The translations under genes were made by a program, and so were the position numbers. The notes below the pieces were generated by a model. It had not been told where the DNA came from, did no database searches, and saw only the letters and a program-made list of their open reading frames with translations. From Microlunatus elymi (lineage in GTDB: Bacteria; Actinomycetota; Actinomycetes; Propionibacteriales; Propionibacteriaceae), in contig NZ_CP041692.1 of NCBI RefSeq assembly GCF_007362775.1, forward strand, positions 1,426,001-1,490,000: DNA of 64,000 bases. Direction: 5' to 3'. Each line of letters starts with the position of its first letter. The stretch's first letter is position 1. Shown piece after piece: positions 46,697 to 55,074 of the stretch.

Positions 46697-47593
46697 ATGC
46701 GCAAACTCATCGTGGTCGCTGTGGTCGGACTACTCGCACAGCTCGTCGACGGCGCGCTCGGGATGGGGTACGGCGTGACCTCCAGCAGCTTGCTGGTCGC
46801 CGTCGCCGCGCTCACCCCGGCGGCGGCATCGGCATCGGTACACCTGTCGGAGATGGGCACCAACATCGCCTCCGGCATCTCCCACTGGAGACTGAAGAAC
46901 GTCGACTGGCGGGTGGTGGCGCGGATCGCGCTGCCGGGCGCGATCGGCTCGTTCATCGGCGCCACGGTGCTGTCCAACCTGTCCACCGAAGCAGCCGAAC
47001 CGGTGATGTGCGGCATCCTGCTGGCGCTCGGCGTCTACATCTTCATTCGCTTCCTGATCGGCATCAAGCCACGGCTGCGCGGCAACCCGGGGCTGAAGTT
47101 GCTGGCCCCACTGGGACTGTTCGCCGGCTTCGTCGACGCCACCGGAGGCGGCGGCTGGGGACCGGTGGCTACCCCGGCGCTGCTGACCGACGGCCGGATG
47201 GAGCCGCGCAAGGTGATCGGCTCGATCGACACCGCCGAGTTCGTCGTCAGTGCCGCCGCCAGCCTCGGCTTCATCATCGCGCTGGGCTCGCAGGGCATCC
47301 ATTGGGGACTCGCGCTGGCGCTGCTGATCGGCGGCGTGATCGCCGCCCCGATCGCCGCGTATCTGGTCCGGATCGCGCCGGCCCACCTGCTCGGGATCGC
47401 GGTCGCCGGGATCATCCTGCTGACCAACTCTCGTACCTTGATGAAGTCCGCGGACGTCGACTCCGGCACCCGCTGGATCGTCTACATCGGTCTCTTCGTG
47501 GTGACTGTCGCCGGCCTGGTCTTCGTCATCGCCCGCAATCGCCGCAACAAGGACGACTCCGCCGACCGCCCGGTCGAGACCGTGTCCGCCTGA
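46697..47593 (+). CDS. TauE/SafE-family membrane exporter
   Basis: 298 residues with about eight membrane segments in two similar halves. The start KLIVVAVVGLLAQLVDGALGMGYGVTSSSLL and the second-half LAPLGLFAGFVDATGGGGWGPVATPALL are the two family motifs; related proteins export sulfite or organosulfonates. ATG 46697 has GGAAGG about 12 bases upstream; the longer frame from 46637 lacks support. A 54-bp hairpin (47610-47663) separates it from the converging phospholipase-type gene. Confidence 0.92.
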   Translation: MRKLIVVAVVGLLAQLVDGALGMGYGVTSSSLLVAVAALTPAAASASVHLSEMGTNIASGISHWRLKNVDWRVVARIALPGAIGSFIGATVLSNLSTEAAEPVMCGILLALGVYIFIRFLIGIKPRLRGNPGLKLLAPLGLFAGFVDATGGGGWGPVATPALLTDGRMEPRKVIGSIDTAEFVVSAAASLGFIIALGSQGIHWGLALALLIGGVIAAPIAAYLVRIAPAHLLGIAVAGIILLTNSRTLMKSADVDSGTRWIVYIGLFVVTVAGLVFVIARNRRNKDDSADRPVETVSA

Positions 47594-47609
47594 ATCGCCC
47601 ATCCAGACT

Positions 47610-47663
47610 CCGACCTGTCAGCGTCAGAGAGCGTTATGGCGCCTTCTGCCGCTGACAAGTCGG
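47610..47663. repeat. 54-bp inverted-repeat element (family R4), intergenic copy
   Basis: CCGACCTGTCAGCG (47610-47623) pairs with CGCTGACAAGTCGG (47650-47663), one mismatch. Same length, ends and central TATGGC as the copy inside rimI. It lies between two converging genes and may act as a two-way terminator. Confidence 0.8.
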
Positions 47664-47676
47664 ATCAGGAAAGGTC

Positions 47677-48915
47677 TCAGAGGAGGGGGCGGAACGGCGT
47701 GAGCACGGATTCGCTGAATTTCACCATCGCCGGCCGGCTGTGCCACTCGTCCAGGGTGAGTTCGCGGCAGTTGCTCGAATCCATCGCGAAGATCTCCTCC
47801 AGCTGACCGGCCACCGCGTCGGAGAACACCTCGATGTTCATCTCGTAGTTGCCCTGCAGGGACAATCGGTCGATGTTGGCGGTGCCGATGGTCGACCACT
47901 GCCCATCGATGCAGGCCGTCTTCGCGTGCACCATCGCACCCTGGTAGAGGAAGAGTCGTACGCCGCCGCGCAGCAACTGGCTGTAGAAGCCGCGGGACAA
48001 CCAGTCGGCGACGATGTGGTTGGACTCCTCGGGGACGATGATTCGCACATCGACGCCACGATCGGCCGCCTGCAACAGCGCCCGCACCATGTCCTCGTCC
48101 GGGATCAGGTAGGCGTGGGTCAGGTAGATGTGATGACTGGCCCGGTCGATCGCATCCAGATACATGCCGCGGATCGGGAAGACCAGGTTCTTCGGCACAT
48201 TCCGGTAGAGCCGGATGTTCGGCTGCCAGACGAGCCCGCCGGTATCGGGCAGCTGCGGCAGCCGCCGCCGAGGGAACAGGTTCCAGTAGTCGATGAACGC
48301 GTTCTGCATGTCCCAGACGATGTCGCCGGTCAGCCGGGCATGGGTGTCGCGCCAGTTCGTCGCGTACAGGCTGCCGATGTTGTAACCGCCGATGAAGGCG
48401 ACGTCGTCGTCGACCACCAGCAGCTTGCGGTGATCGCGCCCGGTCTGCCGCGGCCAGCGGAATCCGAAACCGATCAGCCGATGCGGCTTCACCCGCAGAT
48501 TCGGATGCTTCGGGAAGCGGAAGAAGCTTCGTGGGACGACCAGATTGGCGAACTCGTCGTAGACGATGTAGACCCGTACGCCGCGCTCCGCCGCGTCCAG
48601 CAGCGCCTGCTTGAACTCGAAGCCGACCGGGTCGGCCTTCCAGATGAACGTCTCGAAGTAGATCTGTAGCCTGGCCTGCCGGATGGCGCCGAGCATGTCG
48701 GCGTACAGGTCCTCGCCGTAGGTGTAGAGCGTGACCTCCGAACCGCCGGTGGTCACCGAACGCGGCGGCACGCGCGGAAAGACGACGTGCCGACGGCTCT
48801 TCTTGCGGCGGTGGTCGGTGATCGCCAACGCGCCGAGCGTCGCACCCTGTACGGCTGCCACGGCAAGCACGGATCGCTTGATGATCTTCCGCACCGGCAG
48901 CCGTCCCAACTTCAT
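47677..48915 (-). CDS. Phospholipase D-family protein (cardiolipin synthase-like)
   Basis: 412 residues. An N-terminal hydrophobic segment (about 10-30) anchors it. Two HKD motifs form the active site: GRDHRKLLVVDDDVAFIGGYNIG (about 158-180) and VHAKTACIDGQWSTIGTANID (about 326-346), as in cardiolipin synthases and phospholipase D enzymes that join or cleave phosphatidyl groups. TAGGCT ends 6 bases before the ATG, so the mRNA is probably leaderless. It is divergent from pcrA across 98 bases. Confidence 0.93.
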   Translation of the reverse strand: MKLGRLPVRKIIKRSVLAVAAVQGATLGALAITDHRRKKSRRHVVFPRVPPRSVTTGGSEVTLYTYGEDLYADMLGAIRQARLQIYFETFIWKADPVGFEFKQALLDAAERGVRVYIVYDEFANLVVPRSFFRFPKHPNLRVKPHRLIGFGFRWPRQTGRDHRKLLVVDDDVAFIGGYNIGSLYATNWRDTHARLTGDIVWDMQNAFIDYWNLFPRRRLPQLPDTGGLVWQPNIRLYRNVPKNLVFPIRGMYLDAIDRASHHIYLTHAYLIPDEDMVRALLQAADRGVDVRIIVPEESNHIVADWLSRGFYSQLLRGGVRLFLYQGAMVHAKTACIDGQWSTIGTANIDRLSLQGNYEMNIEVFSDAVAGQLEEIFAMDSSNCRELTLDEWHSRPAMVKFSESVLTPFRPLL

Positions 48916-48921
48916 GGCGTC

Positions 48922-48927
48922 AGCCTA
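48922..48927 (-). promoter_or_regulatory. -10 box of the phospholipase D-type gene, leaderless type
   Basis: TAGGCT on the minus strand, 6 bases (GACGCC) before the ATG. Confidence 0.4.
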
Positions 48928-48998
48928 GACGCTCGGCAGGACGGCGGGGCGGACACCGGTGCCGCCGACCGCAGTCGGAGGATGTCGGCGTACGCGGC

Positions 48999-49004
48999 TA
49001 GGCT
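48999..49004 (+). promoter_or_regulatory. -10 box of pcrA, leaderless type
   Basis: TAGGCT, 9 bases before the ATG, with no Shine-Dalgarno sequence between. Confidence 0.4.
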
Positions 49005-49013
49005 GACTCGGTC

Positions 49014-51821
49014 ATGAGCAGTGCATCAGCTTCCGAGGAAACCGGGTCTTCCGAGAGATCCGTGCGGTCGCGACGGTCCGCCGACAGCTCGCGGGACGAC
49101 GGGGCACGACACCGGCAATCGTCGGATGATGCGTTGTTTCCCGAGGCCGGCCGGCCCGCGCGGGACAAGAAGCAGCGCAAGCAGGATCTGCTGGCGGGGT
49201 TGAATCCTCAGCAGCGGCAGGCCGTGCTGCACACCGGCGCGCCGGTGCTGGTCGTCGCCGGCGCGGGATCGGGCAAGACCCGGGTGCTGACCCGCCGGAT
49301 CGCCTACCTGGTTGGCGAAAGGAAGGTTCATCCGGGGTCGATCCTCGCCATCACCTTCACCAACAAGGCCGCCGCCGAGATGCGGGATCGAGTGCAGGAG
49401 CTGATCGGCAACCGGGCCAAGTTGATGTGGGTGTCCACCTTCCACTCCGCGTGTGTCAGGATCCTGCGTTCGGAGATCGGCCGATTCAACATGGCCCGTA
49501 CGTTCTCGATCTACGACGACGCCGACGCGAAGCGGCTGATGCAGTTGGTCTGTCGCGACCTTTCCCTTGACCCGAAGCGATTCCCGCCGCGCGCGGTGCT
49601 GAACTGGGTGTCCAACTGCAAGAACGAGTTGGTCGACACCGACTCGGCGAGTTCGAAAGTGAGCACGCCGCTGGAGGAGGGCTATCTCGCTGCGTACAAG
49701 GAATATCAGCAGCGTCTGATCGCCGCGAACGCCTTGGACTTCGACGATTTGATCATGACGACCGTGCACCTGATGCAGGCCTTCCCCGAGGTCCGCGAGC
49801 AGTACCGGCGCCGGTTCCGGCATGTCCTCGTCGACGAGTATCAGGACACCAACATCGCCCAGTACGAGTTGATCCGCCAGCTCTGCGGCCATGTCGAGGA
49901 CAGTCCGGCGCAGGTCGAGGACGGTCCGGCGGCGGCCCCGGCGGAGTTGATGGTGGTCGGCGACTCGGACCAGTCGATCTACGCCTTCCGCGGCGCGACC
50001 ATCCGCAACATCCTCGACTTCGAGTCCGACTTCCCGGGCGCCGAAACGATCTTGCTCGAGCAGAACTACCGCTCCACCCAGAACGTCCTGGACGCGGCCA
50101 ACGCGGTCATCTCGCGCAACCAGGGGCGTACCGAGAAGCGGCTGTGGTCCGACGCCGGAGCCGGCGACAAGCTCGTCGGCTACGTGGCCGATTCCGAGCA
50201 CGACGAGGCCCAGTTCGTGGCCGGTGAGATCGACGCGCTGGTCGATCAGGGCAAGATCAAGTACGGCGACGTCGCGGTGTTCTACCGGACCAACGCTCAG
50301 TCCCGCGCGTTCGAGGAGGTCTTCGTCCGGGTCGGGTTGCCGTACAAGGTCGTCGGCGGCGTCCGCTTCTACGAGCGGCGCGAGATCCGCGACGCGATCG
50401 CCTACTTGCGTGCCATCGCCAACCGCAGCGACGACGTCTCGGTCCGGCGGATCCTCAACGTGCCCAAGCGCGGCATCGGTGATCGGGCCGAGGCGGCCGT
50501 GGAGGCGTACGCGGCCGAGCATCGGATCAGCTTCGGCGACGCGCTGCGGCACGTCGACGAGATCGCGGGACTCGCCACCCGGTCGGCCAAGCAGATCGCC
50601 TCCTTCACCGCGTTCATGGACAAGTGCGAGCGGTTGGTCGCCGACAACGCGCCGGCCGACGAGGTGTTGACCACGGTGCTGCAGGACTCGGGCTACCTGG
50701 CCGAGTTGCACGCCTCGACCGATCCGCAGGACGAGACCCGGCTGGAGAACCTGGTCGAGCTGGTGGCGGTGGCGCGGGAGTTCGTCGCCGCCGGCGGGAC
50801 CACGCCGCTGGGCAGCGGCGGTGAGGGCGGGGGGTTGTCCTCGCTGAGCACCGAACCGATCCTCGCCACCGAGCTGCCGCCGACGGTTGAGACGGTTCAG
50901 GCTCCACAGGACACCGAGCCGCAGCACCGCGGTCCGCGCGTCGATCCCGCACCGGCCGACAGTCTTTTCGCCGAGGGGTTGTTCGCGCTGGAGGAGAATT
51001 CCGGTCCTTCGACAAGCTCAGGACCCGTGGGAGTCGGCTCCGAATCGGTGGATGCGGGTTCGGGTTCCGGGTCGATCCTGGACGAGGTGCAGGTCGGGCC
51101 GGAGGCCGATCAACTGACCGGGGCCGAGTTCGAGTTGGGCGCCGGGGCGGCCCAACCCGATGTGTCGCTGGGCGCGTTCCTGGAGCGGGTGGCGCTGGTG
51201 GCCGACGCCGATCAGATCCCGGACTCCGACGGCGAGTCCGGCGGGATGGTCACCCTGATGACCTTGCACACGGCCAAGGGGCTGGAGTTCGACACCGTTT
51301 TCCTCGGCGGCCTGGAGGACGGGATCTTCCCGCACCAGCGCGCGCTGGGGGAGCGCGCCGAGTTGGAGGAGGAACGCCGACTCGCCTATGTCGGGCTGAC
51401 CCGGGCCCGCAAGCGGCTCTACCTGAGCCGGGCCATCGTCCGTTCCGCCTGGGGTGCGCCGCAGCACAACCCGCCGAGCCGATTCCTGGCCGAGATCCCG
51501 GTCGACCTGATCGACTGGCGGCGTACCGAGGGTGCGGTGACCAGTTGGCGGTCGTCGTCGGCCACCTCGTACGAGCGGGAACGGGCCAAGGACGAGGCAA
51601 CCGCGCGCTGGCGCAACACCGTCGGCTTCGGCAGCAGCCTGCCGAAGAAGAAGGAGATCCCGTCCCTGCAGGCCGGCGATCGAGTGCTGCACTCGGTCTT
51701 CGGCATGGGCAGCGTGATCGCCACCTCCGGTGCCGGCGAGAACGCCAAGGCCGACGTGGATTTCGGCTCCTCGGGCGTGAAGCGGCTTTCGCTGCGGCAC
51801 GCGCCGCTGGAAAAGCTCTGA
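49014..51821 (+). CDS. pcrA: ATP-dependent DNA helicase PcrA/UvrD with an inserted variable segment
   Basis: Superfamily 1 3'-5' helicase for repair and replication restart. 935 residues, longer than the usual 720-800. LNPQQRQAVLHTGAPVLVVAGAGSGKTRVLTRRIAYLV holds the Q motif and Walker A (about 70-100), VLVDEYQDTN the Walker B (about 272-281), VGDSDQSIYAFRGA motif III, and VTLMTLHTAKGLEFDTVFLGG plus YVGLTRARKRLYLSRA motifs V and VI. The C-terminal Tudor-like domain is GDRVLHSVFGMGSVIA. Residues about 585-725 are a low-complexity insertion in domain 2B, including GPSTSSGPVG encoded by an inverted copy of repeat family R2. Confidence 0.96.
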   Translation: MSSASASEETGSSERSVRSRRSADSSRDDGARHRQSSDDALFPEAGRPARDKKQRKQDLLAGLNPQQRQAVLHTGAPVLVVAGAGSGKTRVLTRRIAYLVGERKVHPGSILAITFTNKAAAEMRDRVQELIGNRAKLMWVSTFHSACVRILRSEIGRFNMARTFSIYDDADAKRLMQLVCRDLSLDPKRFPPRAVLNWVSNCKNELVDTDSASSKVSTPLEEGYLAAYKEYQQRLIAANALDFDDLIMTTVHLMQAFPEVREQYRRRFRHVLVDEYQDTNIAQYELIRQLCGHVEDSPAQVEDGPAAAPAELMVVGDSDQSIYAFRGATIRNILDFESDFPGAETILLEQNYRSTQNVLDAANAVISRNQGRTEKRLWSDAGAGDKLVGYVADSEHDEAQFVAGEIDALVDQGKIKYGDVAVFYRTNAQSRAFEEVFVRVGLPYKVVGGVRFYERREIRDAIAYLRAIANRSDDVSVRRILNVPKRGIGDRAEAAVEAYAAEHRISFGDALRHVDEIAGLATRSAKQIASFTAFMDKCERLVADNAPADEVLTTVLQDSGYLAELHASTDPQDETRLENLVELVAVAREFVAAGGTTPLGSGGEGGGLSSLSTEPILATELPPTVETVQAPQDTEPQHRGPRVDPAPADSLFAEGLFALEENSGPSTSSGPVGVGSESVDAGSGSGSILDEVQVGPEADQLTGAEFELGAGAAQPDVSLGAFLERVALVADADQIPDSDGESGGMVTLMTLHTAKGLEFDTVFLGGLEDGIFPHQRALGERAELEEERRLAYVGLTRARKRLYLSRAIVRSAWGAPQHNPPSRFLAEIPVDLIDWRRTEGAVTSWRSSSATSYERERAKDEATARWRNTVGFGSSLPKKKEIPSLQAGDRVLHSVFGMGSVIATSGAGENAKADVDFGSSGVKRLSLRHAPLEKL
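51003..51025 (-). repeat. Dispersed repeat family R2, copy inside pcrA
   Basis: GGTCCTTCGACAAGCTCAGG then ACC, the reverse complement of the unit in the hydrolase gene at 6770. It is translated in frame as GPSTSSGP. Confidence 0.9.
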
Positions 51822-51859
51822 GAAACAGCGGCAGCGCACCCGTTCCGCGGTAACGCAAT

Positions 51860-51927
51860 CAGCCGCACCAGTTACCGCACGCCGCACCGGGTGCAGCCGG
51901 TGCGGCGTGCGGTACGTGGTGCGGCTG
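51860..51927. repeat. Palindromic dispersed element (family R1), copy D
   Basis: 29-bp arms (starting CAGCCGCACCA at 51860 and ending TGGTGCGGCTG at 51927) with two mismatches and a 10-base loop GGGTGCAGCC. It lies between the converging pcrA and M23 peptidase genes. Confidence 0.85.
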
Positions 51928-51945
51928 TGCCGGGTCGGGCGGTGG

Positions 51946-53055
51946 TTACGGGTTCAGACCGTGGGCGTGGAACCAGATGGCCGGGTTGATCGCGCTGTAG
52001 ACGTCGCCCGGGGTGACGCCGGCCGGGTAGAGCTCGACGTGGGTGTGCGGACCGAAGGCGCGGCCGGTCTGGCCGACGTGTCCGATCAGCTGACCGGCGG
52101 TCACCTGCTGGCCGGCGCTGACCGACACCGAGGACATGTGCGCGAACAGCATTTGCTGGCCGTTGGCGAACTTGATCGTCACGTAGTTGCCGGCCCAGCT
52201 GCTGGCCGAACCGATGCCGGCATTGGTGATCACGCCGTTGCCGGTCGCGTGGATCGGCGTACCGATCGGGGCGGCGAAGTCGATGCCGGTGTGGTAGCGG
52301 GCCCAGGAACCGTACTGACCGAAGGTCGCCGCGATGTTGTACGAGCCCTTCGCCACCGGCAGGGTCGCATGCCCGTCGCCGGTGCTGGAGCTGGTCAGAT
52401 CCTGGCTGTCGGTGCCGGCGGCCGTCGTGGCGTTCCCGGTGTCGCCGCTGCCGGTGGTGTTGGCGCCGGTGGTGGCGTTGTCGGCAGCTACCTGCCCGCG
52501 CTCGCGCTCTTCCTTGCTGAGCTTGCTGGAGAGCTTCTGCGACGACTTCGACGCGTCCTGCAGGGCCTTCGCCCGCTGCTCGCCGGCCTTGCTGGCGGCG
52601 TCGTTCTGGCTGCTGGTGTCGGTGACCTTGGCGTTCTTCTGGGCGTCCCGACGAGCAGACATGTCGACCGTGCCGTCCAGCGGCCCGTCAGTGTTGGAGG
52701 TCTGGGAAGCGGACAGCGACTTCCGCTGCACCGACCGGCTGGTCTGATCCGACCGGTTGCCGACCGCGGTCACGCCGGCGTCCGACGAACTCGACGCCAC
52801 GGTCACGCCGGTGGTCGAGCCACCGGACAGTTCACTGGCCGAACCGGTCAGGGCGACCGCGCCGGCGGCTCCGAGACCGAGACCGGCGATCGCCAGCGCG
52901 GCGATGCCGTGCCGGATCCAGCCCCGCTTGTCCTTCTCGAGTTCTTCGATCGCCCGGCGGGCCCGCGTCCGCTTGGCGGTCCCAAAGGCTCTGGCGCCGG
53001 TCACCGTCGGGAAATTCTTCAGCAACGGGACACGCTTGCGCTGTTGCGATCGCAC
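51946..53055 (-). CDS. Membrane-anchored M23 metallopeptidase
   Basis: 369-residue probable peptidoglycan endopeptidase. A basic cytoplasmic start (1-50) is followed by a membrane segment (about 51-70), a Ser/Thr/Lys-rich extracellular stalk, and the C-terminal M23 (LytM) domain with Zn ligands in YHTGIDFAAPIG and the HxH in FGPHTHVELYP. The GTG at 53055 has AAGGAGA upstream; the longer frame to 53205 would run through the promoter. A second M23 gene lies upstream in the same direction; both end in the same way (PGDVY then NP or PL), so they look like paralogues. Confidence 0.92.
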   Translation of the reverse strand: MRSQQRKRVPLLKNFPTVTGARAFGTAKRTRARRAIEELEKDKRGWIRHGIAALAIAGLGLGAAGAVALTGSASELSGGSTTGVTVASSSSDAGVTAVGNRSDQTSRSVQRKSLSASQTSNTDGPLDGTVDMSARRDAQKNAKVTDTSSQNDAASKAGEQRAKALQDASKSSQKLSSKLSKEERERGQVAADNATTGANTTGSGDTGNATTAAGTDSQDLTSSSTGDGHATLPVAKGSYNIAATFGQYGSWARYHTGIDFAAPIGTPIHATGNGVITNAGIGSASSWAGNYVTIKFANGQQMLFAHMSSVSVSAGQQVTAGQLIGHVGQTGRAFGPHTHVELYPAGVTPGDVYSAINPAIWFHAHGLNP

Positions 53056-53176
53056 GCGGGACGTTCTCCTTGGTCGGCGGCAGGCCGCAATCGACACCGC
53101 TTCGGCGTACGAAGTTGGCCCTGATGACTGTGCCGAACGCCCGAGACTGACCCCCACAGGCGGCAGGCACCCGATG

Positions 53177-53205
53177 ACCATAACGGATGAGTAACGGGCC
53201 GCCAA
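53177..53205 (-). promoter_or_regulatory. Promoter of the M23 peptidase gene
   Basis: TTGGCG (53200-53205), 17-base spacer, TATGGT (53177-53182) on the minus strand. Transcription from about 53170 would leave a leader of about 115 bases before the GTG. Confidence 0.55.
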
Positions 53206-53235
53206 ACCTCAGGGGAGAGTCTTGAGGACATCTTG

Positions 53236-53247
53236 GCAAGCGCTTGC
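53236..53247. promoter_or_regulatory. LacI/GalR-type palindrome upstream of the M23 promoter
   Basis: GCAAGCGCTTGC, a perfect 12-bp palindrome with central CG, about 30 bases upstream of the -35 box. It resembles sites of LacI-family regulators; the regulator is unknown. Confidence 0.35.
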
Positions 53248-53291
53248 GGTTGCTGTGCAGACTTCCCGCAGCAGACGAATGATTCCGACCA

Positions 53292-54404
53292 TCAACGCGG
53301 ATGGACGCCGATGCTGTTCAACCAGGGGAGCGGATCGACCGCGCGGTAGACGTCTCCCGGCCGGATCCCCGGCGGGTAGACCTCGAAATGCAGATGCGGG
53401 CCGAACGCCCGCCCGGTCTGGCCGACACGTCCGATCTCCTGCCCTGCGGCCACCGGCTGACCGGGCGACACCTCGATGTCGGACAGATGTGAGTACATGG
53501 TGCTGACGCCGTCGGCGTGCCGGATGGCGACGTGGTTGCCGGCCCAGTCACCGCTGTTGCCCGCGTAGGTCACGACTCCGGCGGCCACGGCGTGGACCGG
53601 TTCGCCGAAGCCGGCGCGGAAGTCGACTCCGGTGTGGTAGCTCGACCAGAACCCGTACGCACCGAAGCGTGCGCCGATCGTTCCCGACGCCACCGGCATC
53701 ACCCCGCCGACCACGCGACCGAAGGGAATGCCGTCCTGGCCGGGTGGAGTGGCGCCGTCGACCGTCCCGACCTGGGTGGTGCCGTTCTCGTTGGACAGGG
53801 ACGCGGTGGCGCCCGCTGCGGCGGCATCGGCCGGAGGTTCGGCACCGGCGGCACGTTGCCGCGCCGCCTCTGCCTCGGCCGCCGCCTGTTCCCGGCGCAG
53901 CCGCTCGGCCAACTCGCGAGCCACCATCGCCCGGATCCGACGTTGCTCACGCTCGGCGAAGATCTTCTCCTGCGCGTGCTGGGTGCGTGCCGCGGTTTGC
54001 CGCAAGGCCCGGCGGCGTTCGGCGGCGTAGCTCTTCAACGCCGTCTCGGCGATGATCTGTTGTTCGCCGGCGAGTTGATAGTGCCGTTGCACGGCCACCA
54101 ACCGGTTCTGAGCGGGCGTGTTCAGCCGGATCTGGGGTGCGGCCCCGAAGTTGCGGTCGTACTGCGCCAGCGGAGCCGGGTGCCGGACGACCTGCTGGGT
54201 GGCCGCCGAGCGCGGCGGCGCGGTCAGGTCGGTGATCGCCGCGACGGTCACGCCGGCCCCGGCGATCAGCACCGCGGCGAACCAGGCGGGCAGCCAGACT
54301 CGTACCCAACGCGACAGCAGGGCACGCAGATGCGGCAGCCGAAGCGCTCGGCGAAATCGACGCCACTGGCGATGCAGCGTCCCAGCGCCGGATGCAGTGC
54401 GCAA
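53292..54404 (-). CDS. M23 metallopeptidase with coiled-coil stalk
   Basis: 370 residues. A membrane segment at about 38-58 (LPAWFAAVLIAGAGVTVAAI) follows a basic cytoplasmic start. A long charged helical stretch (about 110-190, rich in Ala, Glu, Arg) is probably a coiled coil, then comes a C-terminal LytM domain with YHTGVDFRAGFGEPVHA and GPHLHFEVYPPG holding the zinc ligands. The layout resembles septal LytM proteins that cut or help cut peptidoglycan. AGGAGGGG lies upstream of the ATG. Paralogue of the downstream M23 gene. Confidence 0.92.
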   Translation of the reverse strand: MRTASGAGTLHRQWRRFRRALRLPHLRALLSRWVRVWLPAWFAAVLIAGAGVTVAAITDLTAPPRSAATQQVVRHPAPLAQYDRNFGAAPQIRLNTPAQNRLVAVQRHYQLAGEQQIIAETALKSYAAERRRALRQTAARTQHAQEKIFAEREQRRIRAMVARELAERLRREQAAAEAEAARQRAAGAEPPADAAAAGATASLSNENGTTQVGTVDGATPPGQDGIPFGRVVGGVMPVASGTIGARFGAYGFWSSYHTGVDFRAGFGEPVHAVAAGVVTYAGNSGDWAGNHVAIRHADGVSTMYSHLSDIEVSPGQPVAAGQEIGRVGQTGRAFGPHLHFEVYPPGIRPGDVYRAVDPLPWLNSIGVHPR

Positions 54405-54515
54405 CGCGAACCCCTCCTACCAGGCCTCGGCCTGCCGTGAACCAGCGATGGCCCGGACCGGCAGTGAGGTGACTGCCGGCACCGCCCATCCTGTCACCCG
54501 AACGGTTCTGCGGAG

Positions 54516-54521
54516 TAGCCT
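54516..54521 (+). promoter_or_regulatory. -10 box of the B12-binding protein gene, leaderless type
   Basis: TAGCCT, 8 bases before the ATG. Confidence 0.4.
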
Positions 54522-54529
54522 CTCGTCGC

Positions 54530-54955
54530 ATGGAAACAGGGTCGAGTTCCGGGCCTCAGCTGCGGATCGTGGTTGCCAAGCCCGGCCTGGACGGCCATGA
54601 TCGCGGCGCCAAGGTGATCGCCCGGGCACTGCGAGATGCCGGCATGGAGGTCATCTACACCGGCCTGCATCAGACCCCCGAACAGATCGTCCGTACCGCG
54701 ATCGCCGAGGACGCCGACGGGATCGGCCTGTCCGTGCTGTCGGGCGCCCACATGACCTTGTTCGCCCGGGTGATGGAGCTGCTGGCGGAGAACGAGGCGA
54801 CCGACATCGTGGTCTTCGGCGGCGGCATCATCCCCGAGGAGGATCGGCGGGCGCTGGCCGAGCTGGGGGTCACCGGAATCTTCACCCCGGGCGCTCGGAT
54901 GGACGAGATCGTCGATTGGGTCCGGACCAACGTCAAGCATCAAGCGACCCTCTGA
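54530..54955 (+). CDS. Stand-alone cobalamin-binding protein (methylmalonyl-CoA mutase small-domain type)
   Basis: 141 residues. [34 protein letters not shown] carries the D-x-H-x-x-G motif whose His ligates cobalt, and [13 protein letters not shown] and [11 protein letters not shown] complete the B12 fold. It is the C-terminal domain of methylmalonyl-CoA mutase as a separate protein; the catalytic subunit is not in the window. Propionate and succinate metabolism would link it to the sucCD genes just downstream. Position before sucC is shared by many actinobacteria. Confidence 0.93.
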   Translation: METGSSSGPQLRIVVAKPGLDGHDRGAKVIARALRDAGMEVIYTGLHQTPEQIVRTAIAEDADGIGLSVLSGAHMTLFARVMELLAENEATDIVVFGGGIIPEEDRRALAELGVTGIFTPGARMDEIVDWVRTNVKHQATL

Positions 54956-55074
54956 CTCCTCACCTCGAGTGGCTCGCGACCACCGGCGACCCTGCTCGGT
55001 CCGGCGACTCACTGCGCGTTAGGCTGCCGCCGTCTGCTACCGCAGGCACACCTAAGAGAGTGAGGTTGAGCGCG

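Noticed and set aside
53056-53170. c-di-AMP (ydaO-type) riboswitch before the M23 peptidase
   Set aside because: Such riboswitches precede many actinobacterial cell-wall hydrolase genes, but I could not match the conserved core here by eye; only a covariance search could decide.
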